64,000 bases of DNA. Source: Tetranychus cinnabarinus (lineage: Eukaryota; Arthropoda; Arachnida; Trombidiformes; Tetranychidae). Below the pieces are notes generated by a model. That model worked only from the letters and a program-made list of their open reading frames with translations, was not told where the DNA came from and did no database searches. Location: positions 5,595,001-5,659,000 of the forward strand of contig WHVY01000002.1 in NCBI GenBank assembly GCA_022266195.1, in the 5' to 3' direction. Position numbers and translations under genes: made by a program. Each line of letters opens with the position of its first letter. Within the stretch, counting starts at the first letter, position 1. Of this stretch, positions 10,613 through 22,316 are shown piece by piece.

Positions 10613-11404
10613 GTTTTCAATGCAATCATTAGATGGGCCAATTTCAAGATTGATACTAAAAAATGCCATCTCAAAGGATTGTTTAAACTAATCCGATGGT
10701 GCCATTTGAACGAGCAAGATTTATCTAAAATCAAAGAAAATGAACGGTTCAAATCTTCTGGTTTTGAGCCAAAACTCTGCTCTCCTCGAAAGGTCGATTG
10801 TGATTGTGCCTTAAATCGAGTCAAGCAAATTTGATTCGTCTTGATTGAGACATTGAACAGTAAAGACATGCGAGTCAAAGTACTTGACAATAACTAAACT
10901 GCTTAATCAAGTAATCACGGAAGATGCGTCAATTGCTTCAAATTTTTTCCATGATAAACATGTTTCTGGTATTCTTCCGGAGTAATTCACAAAAACTGGA
11001 TAAAAAATTAATATGGCTTCCACGGCTAGAATCTCATGCCAACATAATAAACTAATCAAGCTATTTTCCTGAAATTTGACTTGAATAGAGATATTACCAT
11101 TATAATAATTTCTAGAAAATTTCAAACCTATTGAACAAATAGTTTCAGAGAAAAAAGATGAACTAAATTGTACCAAACTTTTTCCGAGCAGGTTAGAATG
11201 CAAAGAAAGATTGCTAGAAGTGTTGAATAGTAAGTGATGATTAATAATCAAAGATTGCAGGAAATTTACCAATCTACCAGGGTATTTACAATTAATTTCA
11301 TATTTATATTCATAAAAACAACATTAATATCACTACAATATTATTTTCAATCGCTGTTATGACTTTAGTCAAATTCATTTTATACCATGAAATATTTAAT
11401 TTAC
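10613..11404 (+). pseudogene. BK relic: BACK to intron, BK5 type
   Basis: Homology to BK5 starts abruptly at VFNAIIRWANF (10613) and runs through the linker cysteines and DKHVSG, broken by a TGA after KQI, a lost base before the NQVI block and other changes. About 165 bp of unrelated DNA (about 11033-11195) interrupts the end of exon 1. The tail RIARSVE, a GTAAGT donor and most of the BK5-type intron follow to about 11404. Exon 2 and the BTB domain are missing. Confidence 0.85.
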
Positions 11405-11409
11405 AGAGA

Positions 11410-11562
11410 CCTGCCAGTAATTTAGACTCACTTGAAATAGCTTATTTACACTGTTCGTCGAGCAGCATAATTCATGATTTTCAATTTTCCTTAATCGAGC
11501 AAATTTAACCTAAAAATGTTGCTTTAAACTGATTCCGCGAGTTTTTGGATTAATATTTGACC
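11410..11562 (+). repeat. Shared non-coding repeat (copy a)
   Basis: CAGTAATTTAGACTCACTTG and the following ~100 bp recur at 21735-21832. The second half (GATTCCGCGAGTTTTTGGAT) recurs at about 12100-12172. In each case the repeat abuts a truncated BK exon-2 relic, so it may mark an old breakpoint or a small element. Confidence 0.65.
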
Positions 11563-11575
11563 TTGTTATAGGTTT

Positions 11576-11968
11576 TATGAACACTTACCGCATAGAAACT
11601 GTTTTGGATAAAAAAAAATTACATTTTGACAGACGATTTTAAATTTATCGAACTTGAGATTGATGAAATTGATCGCAATTGTAAGTTTGAGATTATTGAA
11701 CTTCTGAGACCCGAGAAGTATTGGGACTTGAATATGCTACATCTAACATCAAAGCAAGCTAATGATGATCGGATCATTTTGTTTGATGGATCTGAAAAAA
11801 ACTTTCTCTGTTTCAATGTCAATACTCAACAATGGAGTTCAATTGGACTAATAATATTAGAATATAATAGAAGCGCAATCCTGCAACTTTTCTGGTGACC
11901 AAAAGGGAACAAAGCTGACAAGTTTCACCTCAGCTTTCTTATCAGTAAACATCATCGACTTTACTTAA
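11576..11968 (+). pseudogene. BK relic: exon 2, BK7 type
   Basis: Matches BK7 exon 2 from about its ETVLDNKIYMLT segment through LTSKQANDDR and FNVNTQQWSSIG, then loses frame around 11850 (TTAGAATATAATAGAAGC) and resumes SFTSAFLS to a TAA at 11966-11968. No exon 1 is nearby. It is a decayed partial duplicate. Confidence 0.85.
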
Positions 11969-12262
11969 AACGTAAATACAACTCAATGATTTGGTTTCTG
12001 CCGGGATATGCACTCATAGACTGTGAACACTCAATCGCACTTAATCCTACTACTCGTGAACTTTCATGTAGAAGCATCTACCCTTTGATTGTGATTCAAT
12101 TTTCCTGAATCGCTCGAATTTTACCTGTAATATTGCTTTAAGCTGATTCCGCGAGTTTTTGGATTGATATTTTACGAAAGAAATTGAATTAAGTTAATAT
12201 ATAACTAAAAACTAAAGTTCCCAAATCCTCAGACCTCAACTCAGTATGCTAATCACCTGACA

Positions 12263-12560
12263 AATGTAATTGAGATTGTGGATTTAATCGAACCAAGCAA
12301 AATTATTTCATTATGTTTGAAAAATCTCATATTATTATCGCTTGTATCATGGTACAGATTAGATGGAGGAACACAATTTTTATAATCACAGCATTTGACG
12401 ATAATTTTCAACATTCAGTCAAAAAATGCCTCGAAAAAGAAGAATCAAGGCTGTTATCTGTTTTCCATGTTGAACATATTCCTCCATTTAAAAGGGATTT
12501 GATTCGAATTGATTGAAGACAAGGGAAATATCGTTTGTGCAATTATTCAGATTAGATATC
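12263..12560 (+). pseudogene. BK relic: end of exon 1
   Basis: Reads through the linker (Cys-x-stop-x-Cys, NRTKQNYFIM), a damaged middle, VEHIPP in place of DEHVSD, then IRID and a TGA in place of the Trp codon of IRIDW. Only the C-terminal part of exon 1 remains. No intron or exon 2 follows. Confidence 0.75.
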
Positions 12561-12810
12561 TCATTTTGAAATATTAATAGCGCCATCTATTAATGTATAG
12601 AAATTTATTGTTTACTATCCTTTCTTTTCAAATTTCCCTCTCAACGTAACCGGTTACTAGTAACTAATAACTGGTCTCCACTGGCTGCGGCATCTAATCT
12701 TTGACTTGTTAGTAATCAGCAAAAATCATTTATTCAACTGACTGATTGTTAAATAATTTATATTTTCTTTATTCTAACAATTTGTTTCCGATTCAATTTT
12801 GTGTCCAACA

Positions 12811-14579
12811 ATGGCTTTATTAGAGACTGATGACAAACTTACAATAGTTAATCGATCATTGGAATATCGAATTAGCAAAAAAATAATTCGTAAAGTGCCT
12901 TATTTTGAAAAGATGCTGAACCTTGGTTTAAAGGAATCAAAGGAAAACAAAGTCGTTTTGGATTTTGAAACAAAGGCTTTCAAATCAATCTTCAGTTGGA
13001 TCGAAATCGGACTTATCCTCATCGAGATGGATTTTGTAGTTAATCTGTGTAACATAGCTGACTATTTCGGGATAACTGATGGTTTGATAGACGATTGCTT
13101 CACATATTTTCATGATAATTTTACAATTAAACATCTACCTGTTATTATACCTCAAGTGACTTCCACATCTAAGTTGATCAACTCTGGTACTCTTAATGGT
13201 TTCATTTGCCGTTATTTCAACAAAATTGTGAACTCACCTGTTTGGTTGCATTATCCTGTTGAAACAATTCGATATATTTGTACTTTGGATTTGATGATTT
13301 ATTCTGAGTATCAAGTTTTCGACGCTATCATGCAATGGGCGAATTTCAAAGCTGATTCTAGAAAGTGCTATCTTAAGGAACTGTAAAGTTAGTTCGTTTC
13401 TGTTATTTGGAAGATAAGGATTTATCGAAAATCAAAGAAAATGAATTTTTCAAATCTTCCGGTCTTGAACCAGAATTATGTTCTCGTAACAAACCTAATT
13501 GTAATTGTGATATCGACAGAACTAAGCAAGGTTGTTTTGTCATTATTGTAGAATTGAGTGACAAAAATTTGCGTTTTGAAATATTTGACAGTGACTTCAG
13601 GCCATTGGTTAATCAAGTAATGCAACCAGATGAATCTATGCCTTTGTTTATTCTTTATAATGAACATGTTTCAGATATTTCATTTGATTCTGGAAGGAAA
13701 ATGATACGAATTGATTGGAAGCAGAATACATATCGTTTGCTTGATTTTTCAGCTTATAAATCGTATCATCACATAATTCATCGATGCATTTATGAACCGC
13801 AGCAAGCAAGGTGAGTAATCCATTATTTAATTATTATCCGATTGCTTTTTTTGCGAAGCTTACCTGAGTTTGAAAATTGAAAACTTCTATTCCTACATTG
13901 ATGCATAAATATTTATTGTCAATATTTCTAATAAGGTTTACCCGTCTGAAGCTCACGAGAAGCTTCTACGTTATAATTAATACTTTTATTAATAGTTTTT
14001 AAAAACATTTTTTTACATTTCAGTGCGAATTGTTGTGTGCAGACTGATACCTACTATACAAGTAGTACACATTATGAATTTTCATTTCTCGAAGCTAACG
14101 AGAAGTGCATTCTTGTTCGTAGTGAGTCTTGCTATTTCCGCTGTTGGAAGAATCCATCTACTAGAGATATTAATTATTTATATGATGATAATAGACATAC
14201 TTACCTGGCAACTATTTTGGATAATATTATTTATGTGTTAAACGGCAGTTTTGAATTTTTCCAGTTCGACATAGACCGTAATCTAGAGTTTAAAAAGATT
14301 AAACTTCAAAGCTTTGAAGAAAATTTGAAATTCAGTAATTTACTTTTAACATGCAAGCAAGCTAATGATGATAGAGTTCTTTTGATTGATAAGACCACAA
14401 AAGATATTCTCTGTTTCAATGTAAGCACTCAAGAATGGAGTTCAATCGGTAGAATCATTGACTGTAAAGGCAAATCGACGGATGGTCAAAAGAAATCTAA
14501 TGTTCTTAAAGCTTTTACCTTTGGATTTATATCAGCGGATTCGATCAACCTTTGCTTGGAATGTAATCTCAACGCCTAA
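12811..14579 (+). pseudogene. BK2: BTB-BACK-kelch-like gene, one frameshift
   Basis: Starts at ATG 12811 (MALLETDDKLTIVN), as in the other family members. BTB covers about residues 5-105 and BACK about 110-215. A single missing base near 13384 (GAACTGTAAAG where relatives read TTGTTAAAG) gives an immediate TAA at 13384-13386. The next frame then continues from VRFCYLEDKDLSK to the end of exon 1 at 13810 with intact linker cysteines and DEHVSDI. The phase-2 intron is 13811-14023 (GTGAGT ... TTTCAG). Exon 2 at 14024-14579 is open with LANDD-type and FNVSTQEWSSIGRI motifs. With only one lesion, a recent null allele or an assembly error are both possible. Confidence 0.85.
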
Positions 14580-15639
14580 AAAAGACGTTCATTTGACATA
14601 AACGAGTACACTGAATTGATATTCTTGTTCGATTCTTAGCTTCATGTAATCTGATTCAAACGCTATCATTCATTAGATGTATTCGCATTGAATCGACCAT
14701 GCATATGAGCCGTTGATTTCTTTCTTTATGTTTCTATTCATTTCATTAAAGAACTTTGTTCACGACGAATACAACTTCATTATGCAAGGTTAGCTGTTTC
14801 ATAAAAAGCAGTTTGATTGATAAAGTTGACTTTGCCCTTCTTGCTTTTGCTGTTTTTGAACCAAATCGTTTGATTAATTCAACCAACACAGAGTTAGCAT
14901 TTTATTAAACACTTATTACCTTCAACATAGTGTCTTGAGGTCGGTTTAACTGAAAACTTATCAATTAACAATGCAGTACTAGATTAGTTAGAATATTGAT
15001 GAATTAAAATTGGATTTGGATGATGGATGATGGAAAGCAGGATTCAATTTATCCATAGCCTTGTCCATTGCAATTTTTAATCGATAAGATTGATTAACTT
15101 TAGACCAGTCCAGTTGTAGTTTCAACGGATAAAACAATTCCATCACCGAAAGTCGATTCAAGTTATTCAAAACTCTATTGCAAATCGATACAATATTGTA
15201 TAAACTAATCCAAATTCATAATTAAATGTTTATGTGGTCCATCTTTTGCAGCTTGTTGATGAAATGATTCAACAAAACCTAAGTTAAAAAGCTAGTCGTA
15301 AGTATTAATTAAAATCAAATTAAAGGATTCTTCTAGGATAAGCTTGGGTCAATTTAATCCTAACAACTAAATGTAATATAATAATAACTGCATCAGATAA
15401 ACCAATGATACTTTTCCGAGGTTGAAAGCCAATTGTAAGCCGTTCCTGAGTTATGCCTGCAAACAGGCGTATAATCAATCTCAACCATTTTTGATTCGGG
15501 AAACAATTATCTTTGAGAGATATCATTTAAAAACTTATTTTGTTACACAGACCAGAGAATATAGCAGCTATTTCCATTACAACATGAGAAAATTTAAAGT
15601 TTAAATTCAATTAAAGGTTGAAGGAGGAGGATGGCAGAA
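14580..15639. other. Intergenic, no gene seen
   Basis: AT-rich spacer after BK2. The part at about 15310-15600 (TTCTAGGATAAGCTT, GAAAGCCAATTGTAAGCC) resembles the upstream flank of BK4 at about 18975-19240, so it is duplicated flanking DNA. Short ORFs here have no recognisable motifs. Confidence 0.6.
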
Positions 15640-16075
15640 AGAATAGGAAATATCTTTTAATGGCATAAAATAGTTCTGTATGGTTCGATCAATACTGCAA
15701 TTATAAGCAGATTTGTCGCAGCATAATTTTGGTTCAAAGTTTCATGATAAAAACTTATTTATTGTCCTTTATTTGTCAAAATCTTCATCTTTCAACGAAT
15801 AGACTTATACAATTTCTTCAGATCTTATTTTTTGAAATCAGACTATGATTTGACTCTTTCATAATTGCATCGGGAACTAGCCCTTCAGAATAAATCATGA
15901 GATCCATATACAATGATCTCAATAGGGCAATCCAACCAAACGCTTTATTCATTATTTTTGCAAATAACGGCAAATGAAAGCATTAAGAGAACCAGAGTTG
16001 ATCAACTTACAAGTGTTACAGTTGTTAGAAGTCACTTGAGATATAGTAACAGGTAGAAACTAATGTTGATCGAAT
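15640..16075 (-). pseudogene. BK relic on the opposite strand
   Basis: Read on the minus strand, this stretch contains recognisable BK exon-1 blocks in order: ISQVTS near 16050, KLINSGSLNAFICRY (about 15965-16005), VWLDCPIEI (about 15930), DLMIYSE (about 15890), DAIMK (about 15862), then the linker FEPKLC ... NCSIDRT ... NYF (about 15660-15740). Several indels and stops separate the blocks. It is the only inverted family member seen in the window and is strongly decayed. Confidence 0.8.
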
Positions 16076-16707
16076 GTATCGATATTTTCTGTTGTTGGTT
16101 CTACCGTTTTTTCTAATCTTCTACACGTTATTATAAATATAATACGAATTTTGTGATTTCAGTCGAATAATTCCTAACTTGAGTGAATTTCAGTGGTTCA
16201 GATAAATAGTCAAAAAATTAAACTTGAAGGTGGACAATCATATTGGTTGAAAAATTCGTATTTAGCTAATTGAATAAATGATATCCAGTCATATTAGATA
16301 TTGAATTGTTTGTTTTTCATGTTACCGAGTTTCGTTGTTAGTTTTTGTTTTCTAATCAATATTTTAATAGAATTTTATTTATTATAATCGATTACCTAAT
16401 TGTAAAATAATCGCCCACATCTAATTAAGCTGACGTAAAATAAAAACTCTCACTGATTGGCTCGAATGGCTGGCTCAGGTTTCATCAAATTCTGAGTTTG
16501 CATTGAATGAGTCAGTTTTGTTAGTGTATCATCTGCGAGCCTCGTCTTGTCTCTTAGTTTCTTAACGCTTTCAATCGCTCTAATTTGATGCTTCACTAAA
16601 TGCATGTCAAATTAAAAAATCATCTGTTAAACTAATTCTTTAGGTTAAATCTGACTAATTGATACGTATTATTTAAACATTTCATTTTTCGAATTAAGTG
16701 TTCAACT
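16076..16707. other. BK3 upstream region
   Basis: No gene seen. CTCACTGATTGGCTCGAATG at about 16449-16468, followed by GGTTTCATCAAA, is echoed upstream of BK12 at about 47461-47500 (CTCACTGATTGGCACAAATG). It may be a shared upstream element of this BK subgroup. Confidence 0.5.
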
Positions 16708-18506
16708 ATGGATTCATTAGAGACTGATGACCAACTTACAATAGTGAATCGATCCACAGAACACCGCATCAGTAAAAATTTAATTCGTAGAATACCTTAT
16801 TTCGAAAAGATGTTGAGCCATGAATGTTTGGAATCAAAGGAAAACAAAGTTGAACTAAATTTTGATGAAAAGGCTTTCAAGTGGCTTCTCAATTGGATTG
16901 AATTCGGTGATATCCTCATCGAGATGGATTATATAATAAACCTGTGCAACGTGGCTGACTATTTCGGGATAAAAGATCATTTAATGCAAGATTGTTCTCG
17001 TTATTTTTTTGCAAATTTTTCTAGCGAACATCTTCCTGTTATTATACCTCAAGTCACTTCTACATCTAAATTGATAAATTCTGGTGCTATCAATTCTTTC
17101 ATCTGTCGCCATTTCTTTAAAATCGTCAACACAACTTATTGGTGTGAGAACCCTTTTGAAACAATTGAGTACATTTGTGCTTTGGATTTGATGGTTCATT
17201 CAGAGTACCAAGTTTTCAAAGCAATCAAAAAATGGGTCAAATTCAAGGCTAGCTCAAGAAAATAGCTCATCTTAAAGGATTGTTAAAGTTTTCCGTTGGT
17301 GCCATTTGAAAGATAAGGATTTATCGAAAATAAAAAAAAATATATTAATTAAATCTTACGTCGTTGCACCTGAAATATGCTCTACTGACAAAACTAATTG
17401 TAAATGCAGTATCGACCGAACTAAACAAGGTTGTTTTGTCGCAATTGAAGAATTGATTGACAAAAATTTGCGATTCAAAGTTCTTGATGATGATTTGTTG
17501 CCATTGATTAACCAAGTTATTCAATCAGATGAATCAATGCCTTTGCATCTTTTACATGGTAAACATGTTTCTGATATTTCATTTGATTCTAGAACGAAAA
17601 TGATTCGAATTGATTGGAAGCAGAATAAATATCGGTTGTTTGATTATTCAGCTTATAAATCACATTGTCTTAAAATGATAAGATGCATTTCTGAAGAGCA
17701 ACAAAGGTTAGTAATCGATTTTTTAAATTAGCTTATTTGCCTTTCTGCATTACCCATTTGCTTACATTCTTGTAGATACATTGCAATGGAGAAACTAAAA
17801 AAATATGAATAAGTATCTTACATGTATCTATTGGTGTATATCTTTTCTAGAATGAGTTACTGTCTGTAACTAACGAGAAGCTTCTTTTACTTTATAACTC
17901 TGAAAACTATTACTATTTATTTAATTTTTTTCACATTTCAGTGAGAATCGTTTTGTGTCGACAAAGACTCAATTATATCTCGTAGATAGAAATCTTACTT
18001 ATGAAGGTTCACTTCTCGATGCTAACGAAAAGTTTACTCTTGTTCGTAAAGAGCTATACCAGTTCGGATGTTGGGAGAATCCATCTATTTCAGATATTAA
18101 TTCTCAATTCAAATGCAATGGACATACTTACCTGGCAACTATTTTGGATAAAAAAATTTATATGCTGACAGATAAACTCGAGTTTTTCCAGTTCGACATT
18201 GATCGTAATCTCGTGTTTAAAAAGATTGAATTTCAAAGGTTTAAAGAAAAATTGGAATTTAATAAGCTACTTTTAACATCCAAGCAAGCTAATGATGATG
18301 GAGTTATTTTGATTGATAAGATCACAAAAGATGTTTTCTGTTTCAATGCCAGCACTGAGAGATGGAAATCAATCGGTTGAATCATTGATTGTAAAAGCAA
18401 ATCTGCGGAATACCAAAAGGAATCTTGTGCCCTTAAAACTTTTACTTTTGGATTTGTATCAACAGACTCGATCAACCTTTTCTTGAAACGTAAATTCATA
18501 CAATAA
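16708..18506 (+). pseudogene. BK3: BTB-BACK-kelch-like gene, several lesions
   Basis: ATG 16708 opens MDSLETDDQLTIVN. BTB and most of BACK are intact to residue 185. Two extra bases near 17256 (AGAAAATAGCTCAT) then give a TAG, and a missing base near 17288 shifts again. The rest of exon 1 (17306-17706) is open and includes NCKCSIDRTKQGCF-like linker cysteines. The phase-2 intron is 17707-17941 (GTTAGT ... TTTCAG). Exon 2 is open to a TGA at 18378-18380, a CGA-to-TGA change in SIGRI. The same frame then continues to TAA at 18504-18506. It is closest to BK2. The separate lesions make it a firm pseudogene. Confidence 0.9.
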
Positions 18507-19605
18507 AGTAGAGCTTTTTTGGTACTTATATGATTTTTGATTTATTGGGTCTCTTGGATTTATTATATTTTTCAACTCTAATTGACTGACTTACAAATAA
18601 CAAGATTATTTCCTAACATTGTGAGTACATTATTCATGTAAATTATGGATACTTATGAGGTAAATTATCATTCATATATCCATAACCTTGCATCGAAAAG
18701 ATTGATTTTTTAGATTCAATGCAGACTAGGGCAGCTAAAGACTCAATGTTATAACAATGCTATAGCAAAAGGGCATTTTTATCCAAAAGTTTATTTAAGT
18801 CATGTCTTTGATCTATTGAAAATTGATGTAAAACTATTCCCAACGTTTGCTTTCTCACTTTGTAATGTACCCTTCATCATTAACAATTCATCTTCTGTTC
18901 ACACTCCTTAACTTACCACTAAAATGATCAATTCAATTTGTATTAATTAAGTCAATTAGTAATGGAAATCCAATTACAAGATTTTTCTAGGATAAGCTTC
19001 TCACAAATTGATTCGGGTCAATTTAAATTGTCTAACAAGTTGATGGCATGTATCGGATGACTTAATGATATTTTTAAGCCAATTATCAATAGTTGTCCAG
19101 GCCATTTTAAATAGCGCAACAATTATCTTGAGGAGATATCATTTAACAAATTATTCTGTTATACAGTCCAGAGAATCAAGTTGCTGTGAGTTTTCATTAT
19201 CTTATCTTAAAAATTTAAAGTTTAAATTCAATTAGAGGTTAAAGGCTAAAAAGGAGAATATTAGGAAGAATAGACGAAATGGCCTATTCTCAGGATCGTT
19301 CAAACTAACTTTTTCTGGTTCACACAATCCAAACAGTGTGTTTGCGCATAACGTTAGAAGGGGAAAAAGTCAATCGCCAGAAACTTTCCGGTCACTCCTT
19401 ATGCTGATACAAACAGATGACCAATTTAAAGCCTGGTTTTCTCTGACGGTTTTTATATTTTCAAGTTTGCTGCTCAACCCTTAAAGACACTATCTGAGCC
19501 ACTCAAGCTTACTGATACAAATAATCTGTTCATCATTTGAAAATCATAAAAATCTTAAAGTTGTTTCTCAAGAAAATTTGTTTTTGATTTAATTTTGTGT
19601 CCAAT
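18507..19605. other. BK3-BK4 intergenic, duplicated upstream flank
   Basis: No gene seen. From about 18700 to the BK4 start the sequence parallels 34400-35151 before BK8 (AACTATTCCCAACGTT, CATTATCTTATC blocks) and partly 48950-49519 before BK13. BK4, BK8 and BK13 were therefore duplicated with about 0.7-0.9 kb of upstream DNA. Confidence 0.65.
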
Positions 19606-21333
19606 ATGGATTTTATGGAGACTGATGACCAGCTTACAATAGTTAATCGATCGAAGGAACATGTAATTAGTAAACAATTAATTCGCAACGTAGCTTATTT
19701 TGAGAAGATGTTGAGCCTGGATTTGAAGGAATCAAAGGAAAACGAAGTCGTGTTGGATTTTGATGAAAAGGCTTTAAAATCGTTTCTCAATTGGCTTGAA
19801 TTGGGTGATATATTCATCGAGATGGATTATGTAATACATCTGTACAACATGCTGGACTATTTCGGGATAAAAGATGATTTGCTGCAAGATTGTATCAACT
19901 ATTTCAATGAAAATTTTACAATTGAACATCTTCCTGTTGTTATACCTCAAGTGACTCCAGTATCTAAATTGATAAACTCGAGTCACCTCAATGCTTTCAT
20001 CTGTCGCTATTTCTTGAAGATAGCGGACACATGTGTTTTTTCAAGTTATCCTGTTGAAACAATAGAGTACATTTGTGCTTTGGATCTGATGATTGATTCA
20101 GAAATTCAAGTTTTCGACGCGATCATGAGGTGGGGGAATTGCCACGCTGATTCGGCAAAGTACCATCTTAAAAAATTGTTAAAGTTAGTTCGATGGTGCT
20201 ATTTGAAAGATAAAGATTTATCCAAAATAAAGGAGAAGACCCAATCTTTAAGTTTCCATCCTTCAAAATTATGCTCTTCTAAAAAATGTGATTGTGATAT
20301 CACCGGCAACCGAGCCAAGCAAGAGCATTTCATTGGAATTTACAAAATAAATGCTACAAGCTTGCGAATCATAGTAAATGACAATAATTTTTATCCATTG
20401 ATGGAAAAAGTCATCAAATTAAACAATAGTAAGACTATTGACGTTTTTCCTGATGAACATGTCTCTGATATCTTTTTGGATTCTGGTAAGGAAGGAGTTC
20501 GAATTGATTGGAAACGCAATGAATATCGTTTGCTTGATAAATCACAATGCAAAACCTATTCCATTAAAATTCTTAATTGCATTCAAGAGAGCAATCAGTA
20601 AGTAATTGTTTTAAAATCTCATGTTTCACACCATTTGATTGTCATATGCAATTATCTCATCTTTGAAACATTTGTCTTATTTTTATTACTGCCGAGTCAT
20701 TTTTGAGATTCAGTTACTTATAACTTTCTCTAATGTCTATCTTGCTTCATCTTGTTTAACTGAAATTTCAGTATAGCCCTTGGATTTGTTCTTCCGGATG
20801 AGAAATGTCTAGATAAATTTCGTTGCTATGGCCTTTGCCTTTTCGAAGCTAGTGAAAAGTTTGTGTTGATTTGTGATGATTTTTCATCTGTTGAAAGCTC
20901 GCCAGCAAGAGCCGAACTGATTGCGAAATATTTTCAAACGGATGGAGTGAACCATTTCCGCGCAACTATTTTAGACGATAATATTTACTTACTGTCAGAA
21001 TCCGATTTCATCAATTTGAATATTGATACAAACAAGAAATCAGTTATCGGACTTGAATGGTTTAACAATAGACTGCGCTTCGAGAATTGTCTTTTAACTT
21101 CTAGAAAAGCTAATGATGATAGAGTTATCTTGATTGATAAGTCCACAAAGGATGCCTTTTCTTTCAACGTCAACACTTCACAATGGAGTTCAATGGGTCG
21201 ATTCGGCAATTGTAACCGTAAATTTCCTGATGTCCAAGATTCAACTAATAAGCTGTTGACTTTAACCTCGGCTTTCATATCTTTGGATACTATGAGGACT
21301 TGCTTGGCCCATAATGAGAATTCGAAGAAATAA
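19606..21333 (+). CDS. BK4: BTB-BACK-kelch-like protein, intact
   Basis: Exon 1 is 19606-20597, exon 2 is 20772-21333; phase-2 intron 20598-20771 (GTAAGT ... TTTCAG); 517 aa. The start is the ATG in CCAATATGGA that aligns with the family start. BTB covers residues ~7-104 and BACK ~115-205. Linker cysteines 223, 228 and 230 are followed by NRAKQ, then DEHVSDI at 283-289 and RIDW at 299-302. The exon-2 part has LTSRKANDDRVILIDKS and FNVNTSQWSSMGR, a kelch-like strand pattern lacking clear double-Gly repeats. By family analogy it would be a Cullin-3 adaptor presenting a target bound by the C-terminal half; no substrate can be read from sequence. Siblings are BK8 and BK13. Confidence 0.88.
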
Positions 21334-21734
21334 CAATGTTTTACATAATTATTTATACTAAGAGTACAAAAAACTCATTGGAATGTTTCAAATGATTCTA
21401 AACTTTCTTTTTCATTTCACTTCTTAAAGCTAAACTTTTTGTTTCAGCTACAATAAGATTAATTAGAACGGAATTATCTTGTTAGAAACTATTTCTTCGT
21501 TCAACATTTTCCTCGATTAAAGTGAAATTAAGAATAAATATTATTTTAATTCATTGTATTATTTACCGACCTCCTATTAAAGCAATTCAATTCAATTCAA
21601 TTTCGACTTTTCTGGTTCAACTGGAACAATCTTTGCATTGAGTTTACAGCCTCATACTTTTTAGTGTGTAGAATATTAATAAATTATTAATTATTGATGG
21701 TCTATGGTCGTGGTGGGGAAATATTCCACTCTAC

Positions 21735-21832
21735 CGCCTGTTAGTAATTTAGAGTCGATTGAAATAGCTTATTTAAACTATTCATCGAGCAGCATATTTC
21801 ATGATTTTCAATCTGTCTTAATCGAGCAAATT
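21735..21832 (+). repeat. Shared non-coding repeat (copy b)
   Basis: TTAGTAATTTAGAGTCGATT and the following bases parallel 11410-11509, including CGAGCAGCATA and TCTTAATCGAGCAAATTT. It again sits just before a truncated BK exon 2. Confidence 0.65.
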
Positions 21833-21929
21833 TGGACCATTGAAAAATTAGTCTAACTGGCAGGTTTCGGTGCATGTATAATAGTGAGATAAGCATTGGC
21901 CAATACAGTAGAAAGTCTCCATATCGATA

Positions 21930-22316
21930 TCTAGAAATATGATATTCCTGGAAGTTCACATCTTGAAGCTGATGGTTAGTTTATTTTGATTTGCACTGCA
22001 GGAAAGTGTATTGATATATCTGGCGAATGATATTGATGAAATTGAAGCTCATTTCAAGAGCTATGAGAATGATTTTCACGCAACTGTATTGGACAATAAT
22101 ATTTACATGCTAACAGATGAGCTTGAGTTCATATATTGCAACATTTACATTATTAACATGAGTATCAGAATGAGTCTGTTTAGAAACAAAATGGACTTTG
22201 AAAATTTACTTCTCACTTCCAAGCGATTTTATGATAATAGAGGTATTTTTTTGATAAGTCTACAAGAGTTCGAGTCTCTGTTTCAAGTTCATGTTCCATA
22301 TTTACTAGAACTGTAA
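21930..22316 (+). pseudogene. BK relic: exon 2, BK15 type
   Basis: Blocks align to the BK15 exon-2 remnant at 56088-56516: a broken SHLEADG start, DEIEAHFKSYENDFHATVLDN, IYMLTDELEF and LLLTSKR. Frame is lost near 22247 where the VILIDKST segment should be, and the end (SAFIS) is missing. It lies before a DEG/ENaC gene exactly as the BK15 remnant does, so both belong to one duplicated block. Confidence 0.8.

Noticed and set aside
15422..15604. Small ORFs (15320-15604) on both strands
   Set aside because: They lie in duplicated flanking DNA whose relatives at 18975-19240 and 34640-34860 keep no frame.
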